From NCBI RefSeq assembly GCF_050003625.1, contig NC_134400.1, positions 227,270,085-227,334,084 on the forward strand: DNA of 64,000 nt, given 5' to 3'. This stretch comes from Haematobia irritans (lineage: Eukaryota; Arthropoda; Insecta; Diptera; Muscidae). A program made the translations under genes and the position numbers. Position 1 is the first letter of the stretch, and each line of letters begins with the position of its first letter. The notes beneath the pieces are model-generated. The model saw nothing but the letters and a program-made list of their open reading frames with translations, had not been told where the DNA came from and made no database searches. Below, one piece after another: positions 34,624 through 45,689 of this stretch.

Positions 34624-35056
34624 AGGTGGAATTACATGCCATGCGGTCATGCGTGCGTACGTTGTATTCGAATGCGTTGACGAATACGATTCTTTAATTG
34701 AGTTACACAGCCTGCGTCGGAGCACCCATGAATTTGCTGATTACATTCCTTGCCTCTGCGCTTTTTGTTATGTTTTTGTATTCCACGCACTTTTTACAGT
34801 ATAGGACTTTATGTATTTTAACTTCAATTAATAATTTCTCGTCCCTATTTTAGATTGTTCTTCGTTTCTTGATTTGTTTACATGTTGTCAACGCACCCGA
34901 CGCATTGAAAAGTTAAAAGTTCGTCAACTTTATGCGTCATATGCATACGTTACTTTTGTCGTGTAACTCAAATAATTGTAGTTCCAACATTTTAACTTTT
35001 TTTGACAATAGCATATAACGTACGTACGCATGACCGCATGGTATGTAATTCCACCT
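34624..35056. mobile_element. PIF/Harbinger-like MITE, 433 bp
   Basis: Long TIRs: AGGTGGAATTACATGCCATG at left against AGGTGGAATTACATACCATG at right, continuing CGGTCATGCGTRCGTACGTT. The flanks are TTA on both sides (34621-34623, 35057-35059), the 3-bp duplication of this superfamily. A second inner pair TTGAGTTACAC/GTGTAACTCAA supports extended foldback. No ORF. Confidence 0.85.
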
Positions 35057-35067
35057 TTATCCTTTTT

Positions 35068-36338
35068 TTATTCATCGTAGGTAATTTTTTCACATATCTT
35101 GCTGGAAAAAAATCTTGCTGGAAAACAATAATGAAAATTGTTAAAAATTAATACCATGTAATGAAATATAATTTTTAATTCTTCATTTTAGCTTGTAACT
35201 TACCATATTTGGGGCATTTTATCAAATGGTGTAAGAAATTCAACTTTTCTTTGGAAAACGTATCTCATAAAATTTGTACCTGAAACAATTAGAGAAATAA
35301 TGAAGTATTCTAAATAAACTCATAAAACTGTGTTGTTAGCGATGTGAAAGATATAATAAAATAAATATTCTAGTTGAAAGAAAGCCAAAGTTTTAATATA
35401 AAACTTACCAATTCTCTATTAAATTGTACGCTGAGGGGAAATATAAAAAGTTGTCCAAATTTATTTGGGTTACTCTGAAATTAAATATTAAATAAAATTA
35501 TTAAATAACTTTTCAAAAAATCTAATGAAAAAAATAATAATATGCATAAAAAACCAAATATTCTTGATATTCCTAGACAGTCATCAAAATGACGACACGT
35601 AATTTCATTTTCGATTTAAAATGCATTTTAGTCTATTGGGAAATGGTAAATTTAAGTTATACTAATTCGACCGTTTTATGAATTTTTGTTTTATACTACT
35701 TAAAACCAAATTGAATAAGAAAATAAATTCAAGTTTGGTTCACTTTTTCGCTCACGATGAAAATTATATCGTCTTGAAATCAGCCGTAGTCAAAATGACG
35801 AAGGATGACGTTAATGTACAAAAAATAAGGATGGCTGTCCAGGGTTAAAAGAAAGTTAAAGAAAACTTACCAATTCACTATTAAATTACAGGCAAAGGAG
35901 TACTAAAAATTTGTCCAAATTTTAAGGGGTTATTCTGAAATTAAATATTTATTTTTACATTAAAAATATTACATTAGTTTCCAAAAAAATTAATTAAAGA
36001 AATACTAAAATAAGGTATTAAAAACCTGTAATTTTGATGATAAAAAGGTCATAAAAACGTAAATATTCTAGTTGAAAGAAAGCCAATTTTTAAAAGAAAA
36101 CTTACCAATTCTCTACCTTTTTAAATTTGTTTGAATCCGTCTGGAGTTGCTCTGAAATTAAATATCGCTTTTACAACAAAGAAAAACATTAAACTGGTTT
36201 CCAAAAAAAAAAAAATAATTAACAAATAATAATATACATAAAAAATATTCTTTTCAAAAGAAAGCCATATTAAAAAAATACTTACCAATTTATGAATAAA
36301 CTATACGCTGAGATATTACAAAAATTTTCCAAATTCAT
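35068..36338 (-). other. Splice-site-bounded mini-exon-like tandem repeats
   Basis: On the minus strand, five segments each begin after an acceptor-like ...TTTCAG or TTCCAG and end with G|GTAAGT. They are 36286-36338 (53 nt), 36106-36151 (46), 35871-35934 (64), 35409-35474 (66) and 35204-35279 (76). The first four are diverged copies of one unit (acceptor ATTTAATTTCAG, donor AATTG|GTAAGT); the fifth is unrelated in sequence. A last acceptor (GTTTTCCAG near 35110-35125) opens a terminal segment ending in TAA at 35068-35070. A TATAAAG lies upstream at about 36523. The frames 35409-35474 (SNPNKFGQLF...) and 35279-35204 (TNFMRYVFQRK...) are open, but I could not chain all segments into one frame. 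It is either a decayed gene with duplicated exons or a spliced non-coding transcript. Confidence 0.4.
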
Positions 36339-36622
36339 CTGGAATTGAATATTAATTTTTTACATTGAATAATGAAAATTTCAATACACTTTCAATTTCA
36401 ACATATTTTACTAAATATTCTTAATAACTTTTTTCTAAACTACCGATAAAATATTAATAACTTTCATTTAAAAGGTTTAATAAACAAACACCAATATATG
36501 ACTCAAAAATCCAAAATAGTCCATGCCTTTATATTCCCTTGTTGCATACCTACTTAAAAGATGCAGCAGCCCACGCCAACGCCAACTATACAACTGAAGC
36601 ATGCCAAACAAAACCAAGCAAA

Positions 36623-38037
36623 CCCAATAAACACAAACGTTTGAAAAATGCTAAATTTCAACAATTTTTCAAACATTTTTTCAAAGGATTAGGGTAATAT
36701 TCAAGTTGAAAAATTGTTGAGAAAATCGCGTTCTCAACAAAAAACAGACATTACCCTCAACAGTGAAATTCAACACATTAGCAATAATATCTCAAGTGTT
36801 ATCCTCAAATTGAAATGCATCGCTACTCAATAATTTGTCAAACAATTTTCGATGCGAGTCAAATTCAAAATTAACATCGTTACAAATATTTTTCAACCTA
36901 AATTTGTATGAATGATATCCCCACTTCAAATTCCAAAATTCTATGGATTTTGTATAATTTATTCATTTCATCAAAATAAAATATATAATAATACACTACA
37001 CTACATAATACACTACAATACCAATTGATAAATAATAATCTTATTGAACATATCAACAAATAAGAACAAAAAAAAACAACAAAACTTTAAATAGCTTAAA
37101 CATTATTAGTAAACACTTTTGCATTGATAATTCGATTTCCTTCCTTTTGGTTCCTTCCTTTTAATAACATGCGGGCAATTTGAAATTAGGAACGTACTGG
37201 ACCGCGTGTTAGAATTGATTTCCAGCAGAAGGAATTCACAAAATATCTATTTTAAACTGATAATAGCATATGAATTAAACTGACGATGTGATGCACATTT
37301 TCATCCAGAAGTCGTTGATTTCAACAATTTGTTGTTTTTAACAATTTTAATTGGTTGCACATGTAATGTTTCTCGAAACTTTTTCTTGTCGATAAGCCAC
37401 TCATTTTTCATTGGTCAGCTTCTTATTGTTTGCAAGAATGTAGCATCCAAAGATTTTAGTTTTCTGCAAAGAGGTTTAAATTTAGTGACTTCTTTAAAGT
37501 GTTGATTTAATTTTTCATATTGACGTAACAATTATTATAAACTATTTGAAGCAGTTCCAGTTAATTGTCCACCATTTTTTCATTGGTCAGCTTTTTAATG
37601 TTTTCAAGAACGTAGAATCCATAATTCTAGTTTTCTGCAAAGAGATATACATTTAGTGACTTCCTTAAAGTTTTATTTCATTTTTTATTTTCACTTACCT
37701 ATTTTTATAAACTATTTGGTTATTTGTCTAAAAATTTCCATTTTTTTATTTCTTGCAATTGACCACGAACTTCGTTGCACAAATAAGTATTGAAAACCAC
37801 ATGGTTTTTTCGTTGCATTTTAGGGTAGTGTTTTGTCAAAGTTTTCTCATATTATCTTCAACACCTTTTCAAAGATTTCGTCAACATTTTGGCAAATTGG
37901 AAGTAATTCGCAAACAATTTGAAGATGTATTGAAGATGAGCTATTTCAAGTCAAGTTGAATTTATGTTGAAAATTATATTTACCCTCAAACTGAAAAGTT
38001 GTTGCATTTGAAAAACGCTCATCCTGTGTTTATTGGG
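36623..38037. mobile_element. CCCAATAAACA TIR element, 1415 bp
   Basis: Left CCCAATAAACACAAACGTTT, right (inverted) CCCAATAAACACAGGATGAG; the flanks CAAGCAAA and AAGCCAAA suggest a decayed 8-bp duplication. The interior near the left end is full of TTGAAAAATT/CAATTTTTCAA motifs. A truncated relative is at 10409-10856. No transposase. Confidence 0.65.
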
Positions 38038-38832
38038 AAGCCAAAACATTCCTACAACAACAAAAACACATGTGCCTTTATTGAAAACAACACCTCATCC
38101 AGCCAAAAACCATCAACGAATAACAAACACACACACACAAGCCACTAAATGAACAAAAATAAAAACAACCCCACGCTCATGTATACACAACAAAACTCAA
38201 GTAACATCATCTTTACATTAATCACATTCCACTATTCCGATAAAGATCTCTGTACTATGCATTAGCTCATCGCATCTGCTGACAATTTACTCTAAGAATA
38301 ATATTCGTAAAGGCACACCAGTTTATGAACGATGAAACGTTTAACTTAAAATTTGCAAAATTTTCATGAAATGTTATCTACCATTTTTGACGAAAATGTC
38401 TATAAATTTAATTACATGTGAACTAAAAATATTTCATTGGGTAATTTTTTACCAACAATTATTAACTATAGGAATTGTCAGTATGAAATTCCTATCCACT
38501 TTCAAGTTCATTTTTCGTAAAAAAATATTTTCTCATACAAAAAAATCTTATAGTAAATTGCACTTATTATTTAGAAAATACTTTACATTTCACAAGTAGT
38601 TTTATAGCATGACAAACGAATTTTTAACTACCAGTTAAGAATTTTTTTAAGGAAATTTCCATCGTATTTTGTAGGCCATGAACTAAACGATTGCTACTTA
38701 GAATTTGTAAAATTTCCTTTCGAGTAGTTAATTTTCGTTCAAGATACGAAAAATGAACTAAAATTCTGGAAAATTCTTGTAATAAATTATTGTAAAAATC
38801 TTCTTAATTTTACGAGACACTTTTTTTCTGTG
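38038..38832. other. Right end region of the 8.4-kb element
   Basis: Begins CA-rich (CAACAACAAAAACACA, ACACACACACAAGCC) and becomes AT-rich, with ATGAACTAAA-like subterminal motifs at about 38407, 38679 and 38753. ORF 38366-38599 has no recognisable motif. Confidence 0.45.
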
Positions 38833-38834
38833 TA

Positions 38835-39696
38835 TTCTGAATTTATTGTTTTACCCTTTTGCAGATAGTCAATCAATAAAATACCTTTGAAGTCCCAAAA
38901 AAACGTTGCCATAACCTTACCAGCCGATTGAATTGGTTTTGCCTTCTTTGGGGCACTTCCTCCAGCTTCAGTCCATTGTTTGGATTGTTCTTTTGTCTCT
39001 GGAGTATAGTGGTTGATCCATTTCTCATCAACAGTTATGAAACGAAGCTTAAAATCCATTTTATTTCGCTTAAAACAATCCAAACAAGCTTGAGAAATGT
39101 TCATTCTTATGAGTTTTTGATCGACTGTTAACAAATGCGGCACCCATCTTGCAGAAAGCTTCTTCATCTGTAATTCTTCATGCAAAATTAAATGGACTCG
39201 ATCATTTGAGATGCCCATGATATTAGCAATTTCACGCACTTCTATTCGTCGATCATTTAATACCATATCATGCACTTTGGCTACAATTTCTGTTGTTGTT
39301 GCTGTTTTTGGACGTCCACTACGTGGCTCATCTTCAATGCTTGTACGACCACGTTTAAATTCAGCAACCCAATTTTTTACTGTTGCATATGAAGGAGCAC
39401 TTTCACCTAACACATTCACCATATCATTATGAATTTCTTGTCCCGATAAACCTGTTTTATGTAAATATTTAATGATGGCACGCATTTCTAATTTTTCCAC
39501 TGTAAAAAAATTGCGGATGCGTCTTTTTTGAACACCTGTTTCTATATGAAGACTCCTTCATATAGAAACAGGTGTCAGATCGAAACAAAATTTAACCTTT
39601 GTTCATAACTGAGATGGAAGTTTCCAAAATACTTAACTTTTTTCTGTTTATACCGCGCTTTTTTTTCTAGGCTAAGAAGTTTCCGAACTGCCCTCG
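38835..39696 (-). pseudogene. Mariner M1 transposase, 5' half
   Basis: The TIR at the minus-strand start reads CGAGGGCAGTTCGGAAACTT (39696 inward), flanked by TA. The reading frame starts at ATG 39500: MEKLEMRAIIKYLHKTGLSG, an HTH region with SAPSYATVKNWV and GRPKTATTTEIV, ISNDRVHLILHEELQMKKLS, and the linker ARWVPHLLT. The first catalytic Asp is in FITVDEKWINHYTPE (the family norm is DETW). The frame runs to SAGKVMATFFWDFKGI and INSEY, where the 8.4-kb insertion breaks it. The last 16 codons of the 237-codon ORF are read from the inserted element. The second and third Asp lie on the other side, at 30192-30427. Full mariner transposases are about 340-350 residues. Confidence 0.9.
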
Positions 39697-39698
39697 TA

Positions 39699-40615
39699 AA
39701 AGAAAAATACTAATAACTCTTAATACATTTTCTGGAATTTGACAACAATAATCAGTTCGCAATTGTAGTGTTTTTTCATAATGTTTCTCTTAATTTTTAA
39801 ATTAATTTAAATGTCCTTTCAATGTTGTAATTTAATTTTCCAAGTATTAATAAGAATCAATAGAAGATATGTAGAGCGTTGCTTTTTTCGTTAACACAAA
39901 ATGCCGGAATGTATTGAAGTCAACTGTACAAGGACCAATTAAAGCAAGCCTAAAGGTGTTTGCTGAAGTGCAAAGAAATTTTCCAAGGATGTGAATATCA
40001 CATTACAAGCCACTACAATGACACCCATGCGGAACACATCACAGGCGGCAATTAACACTCAATCGTTAAATAATTGGACGCAGAGCAGAATATTTGCTTA
40101 CAACAAAAATTTCCATTCGATTTATATCGGTATTGAAATGAATTGAATCGCACTGAATTGCATTGTATAACGCTGCCAAGCAACTCAAATGAAATGAAAT
40201 TTTGTTTGCCAATTTTCTGGAACAATAAAACAGAGGGAAAAAGAAATACCCTTTTGCTCAGACATATTTTTGTTTTGTTCGAGTTTCATTCATTTAAAGT
40301 TGCATTTAAGCGTGAAAATACAAGTGCGATGAATCTAGCGGAAGGTTTTGCCCATATCCTTTTGTGGCATTCAACAGGAAATGCTGAGTTACAGAGTTCA
40401 CCACACGGCCGGTTGGCATGCATGCATTTTTAAATTTTTGTGTTACCCACCCCAACAATCTCCAATACTTGTCATTACTCAAAATAAAATAACATACATA
40501 AAATTAATATTTTCAATATTGTGGACCAACATGTTTTCTGTTGTTGGTGTTTTTTTTTTTGCAAAATATGATGGATATATGAAATACATACATGGGTAAA
40601 AATTCATATTAGTAG
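39699..40615. other. Sequence with nothing assigned
   Basis: AT-rich. The ORFs at 40143 and 40348 overlap and have no recognisable domain. Confidence 0.35.
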
Positions 40616-40618
40616 GCA

Positions 40619-40906
40619 ATGAGGGCAGATTTTAATCCTACCAGAGTCACTGAAAAATCATTTAAGTTTGGTGTCGAGAAGGTAAACCACAAAAGAAATC
40701 TCTATTGTGAGCGTATTAGGCTCGAAAACTGGTACGCCTTTAAGATAATGTTTTCCGAACACCCAGAGAAATGCTTGGTTGGAATTCGAGTACGACAACA
40801 AATTGATAATGAAGACGCACCATTTTTATTGTGTGGAATAATTGTTAGTTACTTCACTGGTTTGATCGATTACCAATATTTTGTTTATACACTATTTTGG
40901 TATTGA
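40619..40906 (+). other. Unrecognised ORF, 95 residues
   Basis: Starts MRADFNPTRVTEKSFKFGVE and has a balanced amino-acid composition through CLVGIRVRQQIDNEDAPFLL, unlike the low-complexity ORFs around it. Its end runs into an F4 MITE fragment from about 40885, so the true 3' end is lost. It could be an exon remnant or part of an unknown element. I do not recognise the family. Confidence 0.25.
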
Positions 40907-41300
40907 TTCCGAGCAAAAGAAGCGTAGAATTCAGACTCAACTTCCAGTAGAAATTATGCCAGGTTTCAAATAAAAAACTTCTTTAAAATAAATTATTGAA
41001 AAACATCTCCTATTTTTCAATGCTTTTTGTCTGTAGATACAAAAAAACAAAAAAAAAAAAATAAAGAGGATTTCATTAGTTTTGAAGATTTTTAAGAATT
41101 ATTGCAAAGTCGATCATAGTCAACAGAATTTTCTTTCATGTAAATATAACAAAATTCGTATTCATATTTTAATGAAATTTTTGTCCACTAAAGACTATTT
41201 GAAGTTGTTCCTAAGTCACTACTTTTAATGCACAACCAAAAATGTTCTTTTCGAGATAGGTGCATTTTACATTCCACAAGAAGTTATTTTGATGTACTAA
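40885..41300. mobile_element. F4 MITE fragment
   Basis: TTTTGGTATTGATTCCGAGC, then CTTCCAGTAGAAATTATGCC and TTTAAAATAAATTATTGAAA match F4 copies at 47.0 and 57.6 kb. The left TIR is missing; the right end is unclear. Confidence 0.6.
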
Positions 41301-41364
41301 AAAATTTTTGTTTTATGCAGTTCAATTTTAAATTTTACCAGGTATAGGATATAGAAAGGACAGT

Positions 41365-41780
41365 TAAAATTAGAGGTGTGCGCGTGACACGAAATTCTCG
41401 TGACACGCGTGATTCACACGTGAATCACGTGAGTCGTGAACAAAATCCAAAGCAAGTCTCGTGAATGTGCGTGAATGGGACTAAAATAAATATGTCGTGC
41501 GTGAGCGTGCGTGAGAAATAAAATCGGTTCGTGAATGTGCGTGAATAAAATTTCTGCAAAGTCACGCTCACGAAAAAATCAAGATTTAATTCATACTCAT
41601 ATGTTAACTGAAATTAATTTAGCTCTCGAACTATATTCTATTTTTGAAGTTTGCTATCTTTGTTGATTTCCGTTAGGAAAATGTGAATCGTGCGTGAACG
41701 TGAGTCTTTAAAAGTAGTTCGTGCGTGAGCGTGCGTGAGTACTGGTTTTCATTTCGTGAATGTGCGTGAGTGGGAGTGGA
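41365..41780. repeat. Degenerate CGTGA-rich repeat with CACGTG palindromes
   Basis: Clusters of GTGCGTGA and CGTGAATGTGCGTGA at 41378-41575 and 41680-41775, separated by about 110 bp of ordinary sequence. The left cluster begins TAGAGGTGTGCGCGTGACAC and holds two CACGTG sites at 41416-41430. Some hAT elements start with TAGAGGTGTGC, but I found no matching right end. Confidence 0.6.
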
Positions 41781-42164
41781 AATTTCTCAAACAATATTTG
41801 AAATGTGAACCGACCCATTTCTCGGTTGACGTGGAATGTGCGATAAAATATATACAAATATTGTTCGAAACGTCTCTATAAATATAAATCGAAAAAAATA
41901 CTTTCTTAAGTTTTAATGTTATCTCAAATAATGAGATAGTATCACATCTGAAGAATTTATGCGAAGCCAACATATCGAACACTTAAACATTAAATTGCTT
42001 TTGATTCGATTTAGAACAACTTCATTCATTCAATCATTGCTGTTTTGTCTAAATTTATTTTGCTTAGTATTACTGGCTACATCTCTGTAGTGATGCCTCT
42101 AAATATGGATATCCCTTGTCGAGCTGCACTCAGTAATACTAGAGAAAGAAGGAGCATTCCACTT

Positions 42165-42945
42165 ATTTTTAGTTGCCACCAGGGTTTACAAATGAAATCA
42201 TTAATTTTTAAATTTGGTCCAATTGTCGGACCAAATGGAATTTGGTTGATTTTGGTCCATTTTCGTCAAATCGGTATTTTTTCAAAATTTTCTATAGAAA
42301 TAAAAAATTTAAAAGATACAAATGTATTTGGCCATGAAGGCTTAGTATTACTGAATAAAAACTTTTAAATAAATAAATAAAATTTTATGTAGAAATTAAA
42401 TTTTGACTAAAATTTCTATAGAAATAAAATTTTAACAATATTTTCTATAGAAATAAAATTTTTCCTAAATTTTGTACAGAAATAAACTTTAAAAACATTT
42501 TTTTAGGAAGAAACTTTTGTAACAAATTTATATAGAAATACAGTTTTGCGATAACTTTCTATAGAAATGAAAGTTTGACAAATTTTCTATAGAAACAAAT
42601 ATTGACAAAATTTTCTATAGAAATAAAGTTTAGACAAAAGTTTCTAATGAACTAAAATTTGAGCAAAGTTTTCTACAGAAATAAAATTTTGACAAAATTT
42701 TCTACAGAAATAAAAATTTCGCAAAATTTTCTATAAAAATAAAATTTTGACGACATTTCCAATAGAAGCAAAATTGTGACAAAATTTTCTATAGAAATGA
42801 AATTTTCACAAAATATTCAACAGAAGTAAAATTTTTGAAAAATGTAAACTTTTAAATGATATTAATTTAATTTCGAAAAAAAATTTGGAAAAAAGTTGAT
42901 CCAAAATAAAAATTCATTGTGGCAACGCTGGTTGCCACAAATTAG
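42165..42945. repeat. GTTGCCAC-ended repeat with minisatellite
   Basis: Bounded by AGTTGCCACCAGGG (left) and CATTGTGGCAACGC (right). From 42265 to 42850 it carries about 15-18 degenerate units of TTTTCTATAGAAATAAAATT. The 107-residue ORF 42045-42368 is not supported. Confidence 0.75.
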
Positions 42946-43054
42946 GTGTTCCGATATTTCCCTATCGATTTAATTTATTTGTTTTCTTCGCTATTTTTAT
43001 AACTTGACTATAGCTAAAACGCTCTTCTGACTTCTGCCAACATATTTGTTTATA

Positions 43055-43245
43055 GGCCGTTTTTATTTGAAGCATATGTTAATTTATACTTGGAGTGAAG
43101 TTTGGATTCCGAAATATAAGTAAAGTTTAACACTGGTTGGTGGTATTTGGTAAAGCGTTTTCTCGCTTTTTTACTCAGAATCAATATCAAAGTCATTAGA
43201 GCAAAGATAACATCTTTGGAACGGGGCAAACTTTTTTGCTGTGCA
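43055..43245. mobile_element. F4 MITE relic, inverted
   Basis: ACTCAGAATCAATATCAAAG, CATCTTTGGAACGGGGCAAA and CTTTTTTGCTGTGCA resemble the right end of F4 (26880-26933), strongly diverged. Confidence 0.45.
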
Positions 43246-43439
43246 AAAAAATTGCAAATGTACCGAATAGAGCTCAAAATTTTTATCCATAATTGAGATT
43301 CGTTAGGCCCATATTCCCCTACTATACAAACTGATGACCAATTAAATGAACAACCGAAAATACCCTGCTCTCCAACGCAGTGGTTATTGCATTTCACGAT
43401 GAACGAAAATAAAAAAGCAATGTGAATGTTAATGGCTGT

Positions 43440-44230
43440 TTACACAGTTGTAATCTATAAATAAACAACATCAGCTCCATTATATACCCCTACCACCGCA
43501 ACAGTACCAGTCCCCAGCTCACAATAACATCCAGTCTACGCCACAACAAACAAAAATTTATAACATCAACATGGTCATACGCATGGGAGAACTAAAGCAA
43601 CCTGGAGGACCATTCAGATAACTAGAGTGCGACACATGGCATACCACCCTCCAATTTTTCTACCCCAAAATATTCGCACTTTGTAACTGGTTGGAACTTG
43701 CAAAGCGAGTATGCACACCAAACGAGACGATGTGAACAGGACCCGGAAACGTGCACACAATTAAATGAAAACTTCGTGCCATTTTGGGGTAAACACCAAA
43801 CTGCTCCTTTAAATCGTTCATTCGTAGCCACTTTTCACCTTCTTTTTCTCCCATTTCCCACTTTGATGATTTTTGCTTTGATTGCGTCGGTTATGGGTGT
43901 GTGCTTGAATTGGGAAAACATTGAAATTCAGAGATTAAAAAATAGTTTATTTATGGCCGTAACAAGGCGAGCAAAAATCCTGCTCAGCTTTGCACGCACC
44001 ATAAGTCAAGAGCACCAACATCCAACCACTGAATGTCCAAGAAAATGCACCTGCTTCCGATTTGGAATTTTATGTGGAAAGTATTTCAATGTTGGATAAC
44101 GTTAACAACTATTGCACAACCACTTGCATTGTTCACAATTGCATTTTGATATGGGATTACGAATATTTTCCAAGTTACGACGATGATGATGTGATGTGAA
44201 TTTATTTCCCCAAACGGTGGCTGTGTTTTA
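43440..44230. other. Less AT-rich unique block with an unassigned 133-residue ORF
   Basis: The plus ORF 43698-44099 (MQSEYAHQTRRCEQD...) has a hydrophobic stretch around LFLPFPTLMIFALIAS and a Cys-rich end (CPRKCTCFRFGILCG). Two minus ORFs overlap it. I do not recognise it, and with no splice or promoter evidence it is not called a gene. Confidence 0.25.
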
Positions 44231-45030
44231 CACCTAACTAAAAAAATACGTTACTATTAGTTTACTGCTATTCCAGCATTGGAATTTTTGTCGGAATGAA
44301 TTCTAGGATACCTCAGAAAGAGTCCAAAGGCATGAAGGATAACATCAACAATTCTCCAATCACTTTTGTAAACATCGGAACTGTGTACAACATGGCACTG
44401 TTCTTTTTATAGCCTCCACAATAGGATGGGCGGTATACTAAGTTTGTTATTCCGTGTGTCCATGCATCGAAATATTTATCTGTGACCCCACATCATACAT
44501 ACATATTGTGAGTCCGTCCGTCAGCTAACTTCCGAACGTAACAAACTATCAGTTTGAAAATTTGTTATTGATATAGGTTGAATGGCATTGCAAACGGGCT
44601 ACATGGAATGATTTTTAGATATAGCCCCCGTATAAACCGATCTCCAGATTTGAATTCTTTAGCTGCCTGAGGCCGCAATTTCCACCCGATTGAAATTAGG
44701 TGAACAGTACATGCACGCAAAAAAATAATTCTTTCCTCCCAAACGAAATTTTAGACAAACAAAGTTCGTTTCTCATTTGCTTTTCGCTGTAAGGAAGTGT
44801 ATTTGGAAGAAAAGTATATACTTTTTGTGATAAACGTTTATTCTTTTCCAGGATGTAAAAACAATTTCATAAAGACTAACTCAAAAAAAATTTTTTCTGG
44901 CTAATTGCATTTTCCCTCACATCTTTATCACTTCCACGAAGATTTTTAGTTCTTAGCACCTTTTTCTGTAATACAAACAATGTAGAAGAAATTATACGAT
45001 TTTATAAATTTTTAAAATTTTTTACCTTTC

Positions 45031-45101
45031 GCCTGGACGGAGAATCGAACCGCGGACCATGCACTTTGTAAGCCAACACACTAACCACTGAGCTATGTAC
45101 C
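45031..45101 (-). ncRNA. tRNA-like Pol III unit B
   Basis: Minus strand: TAGCTCAGTGGTTAGTGTG (good box A), TTGGCTTACAAAG, CGGTTCGATTCTCC (box B), GTCCAGGC. Better preserved than the copies at 18.5 and 19.2 kb. Its 5' end is 115 bp from the 5' end of unit A. Confidence 0.6.
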
Positions 45102-45216
45102 TGTTATGGTCATCAATAGATAAATATCCATATAAGTTATATTTATATAGCATAGCTTGCGGCGCCCACGAACCGAATAAACAAAGTTTATTTAACAGAA
45201 ACAAACATTTAGTTTG

Positions 45217-45287
45217 GCACCGTGGAGCAGTGGTTGCTACGTCTGACTCTTATGCCAAGGGTCGTGGGTTCGATCCCTGCTTCGACC
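45217..45287 (+). ncRNA. tRNA-like Pol III unit A
   Basis: Plus strand: GGCACCGTGGAGCAGTGG, GGGTTCGATCCC (box B) and TGCTTCGACC. The middle (CTGACTCTTATGCC) differs from the 18-kb copies. Followed after four bases by a long T run. Confidence 0.6.
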
Positions 45288-45291
45288 AAAG

Positions 45292-45308
45292 TTTTTTTTT
45301 TTTTTTTT
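45292..45308 (+). terminator. T17 run, likely Pol III terminator of unit A
   Basis: Seventeen T directly downstream of the tRNA-like unit, in the same place as the T10 runs at 18275 and 18971. Confidence 0.6.
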
Positions 45309-45689
45309 ACATACATTCTACATATGTTCGGAAGATTCCGAAAAAAATGGTCAACATTACATTGTACTATATTAAATTTTGAACTGTAAAATGTGTTTTA
45401 TTAAAGACCAAAAGTCAGAAAAGAAGAGTGTTTGAAATAAACGAATTGGACTCTGTTGTTGTTTCAAAAATAACTTTTTTTATTGAAAAAATAAAAACTT
45501 TGTAACAAACGAATTTTTTTGGTGATAAAAGTTTAAAATTTTCGAAGCAATTCAAAAAACTCTAACAAAAGAAAAACGTTTTCGGTACACGTTTTCCAAA
45601 CGTTTTTTTTCTTTGTGTGTGCCCTCAAACGACCCTGCAGATATTGGTCCATATCGGTTCAAAAAGACTCTTTCTCCAGTTTTTAGCAC

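Larger units (their letters stand above)
30428..38832. mobile_element. 8405-bp TIR insertion (composite) inside mariner M1
   Basis: Termini are CACTGAAAAAACAGTG (left) and CACAGAAAAAAAGTG (right, inverted), with TA at 30426-30427 and 38833-38834. Removing it restores a continuous mariner. Without the BEL/Pao element it is about 4.7 kb. Subterminal motifs TTTAGTTCAT/ATGAACTAAA recur at both ends. A second copy end is at 1-534. It also contains a Harbinger-like MITE (34624-35056), a splice-bounded repeat array (35068-36338) and a CCCAATAAACA element (36623-38037). No transposase was recognised. Confidence 0.75.
44714..45619. mobile_element. TIR element carrying a divergent tRNA-like pair, 906 bp
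   Basis: Ends CACGCAAAAAAATAATTC and, inverted, CACACAAAGAAAAAAAACG, flanked by TG on both sides. The TIR interior (CCCAAACGAAATTTTAGAC) is different from F3, yet the core is the same tRNA-like cassette, inverted relative to 17096-19553. Confidence 0.65.
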
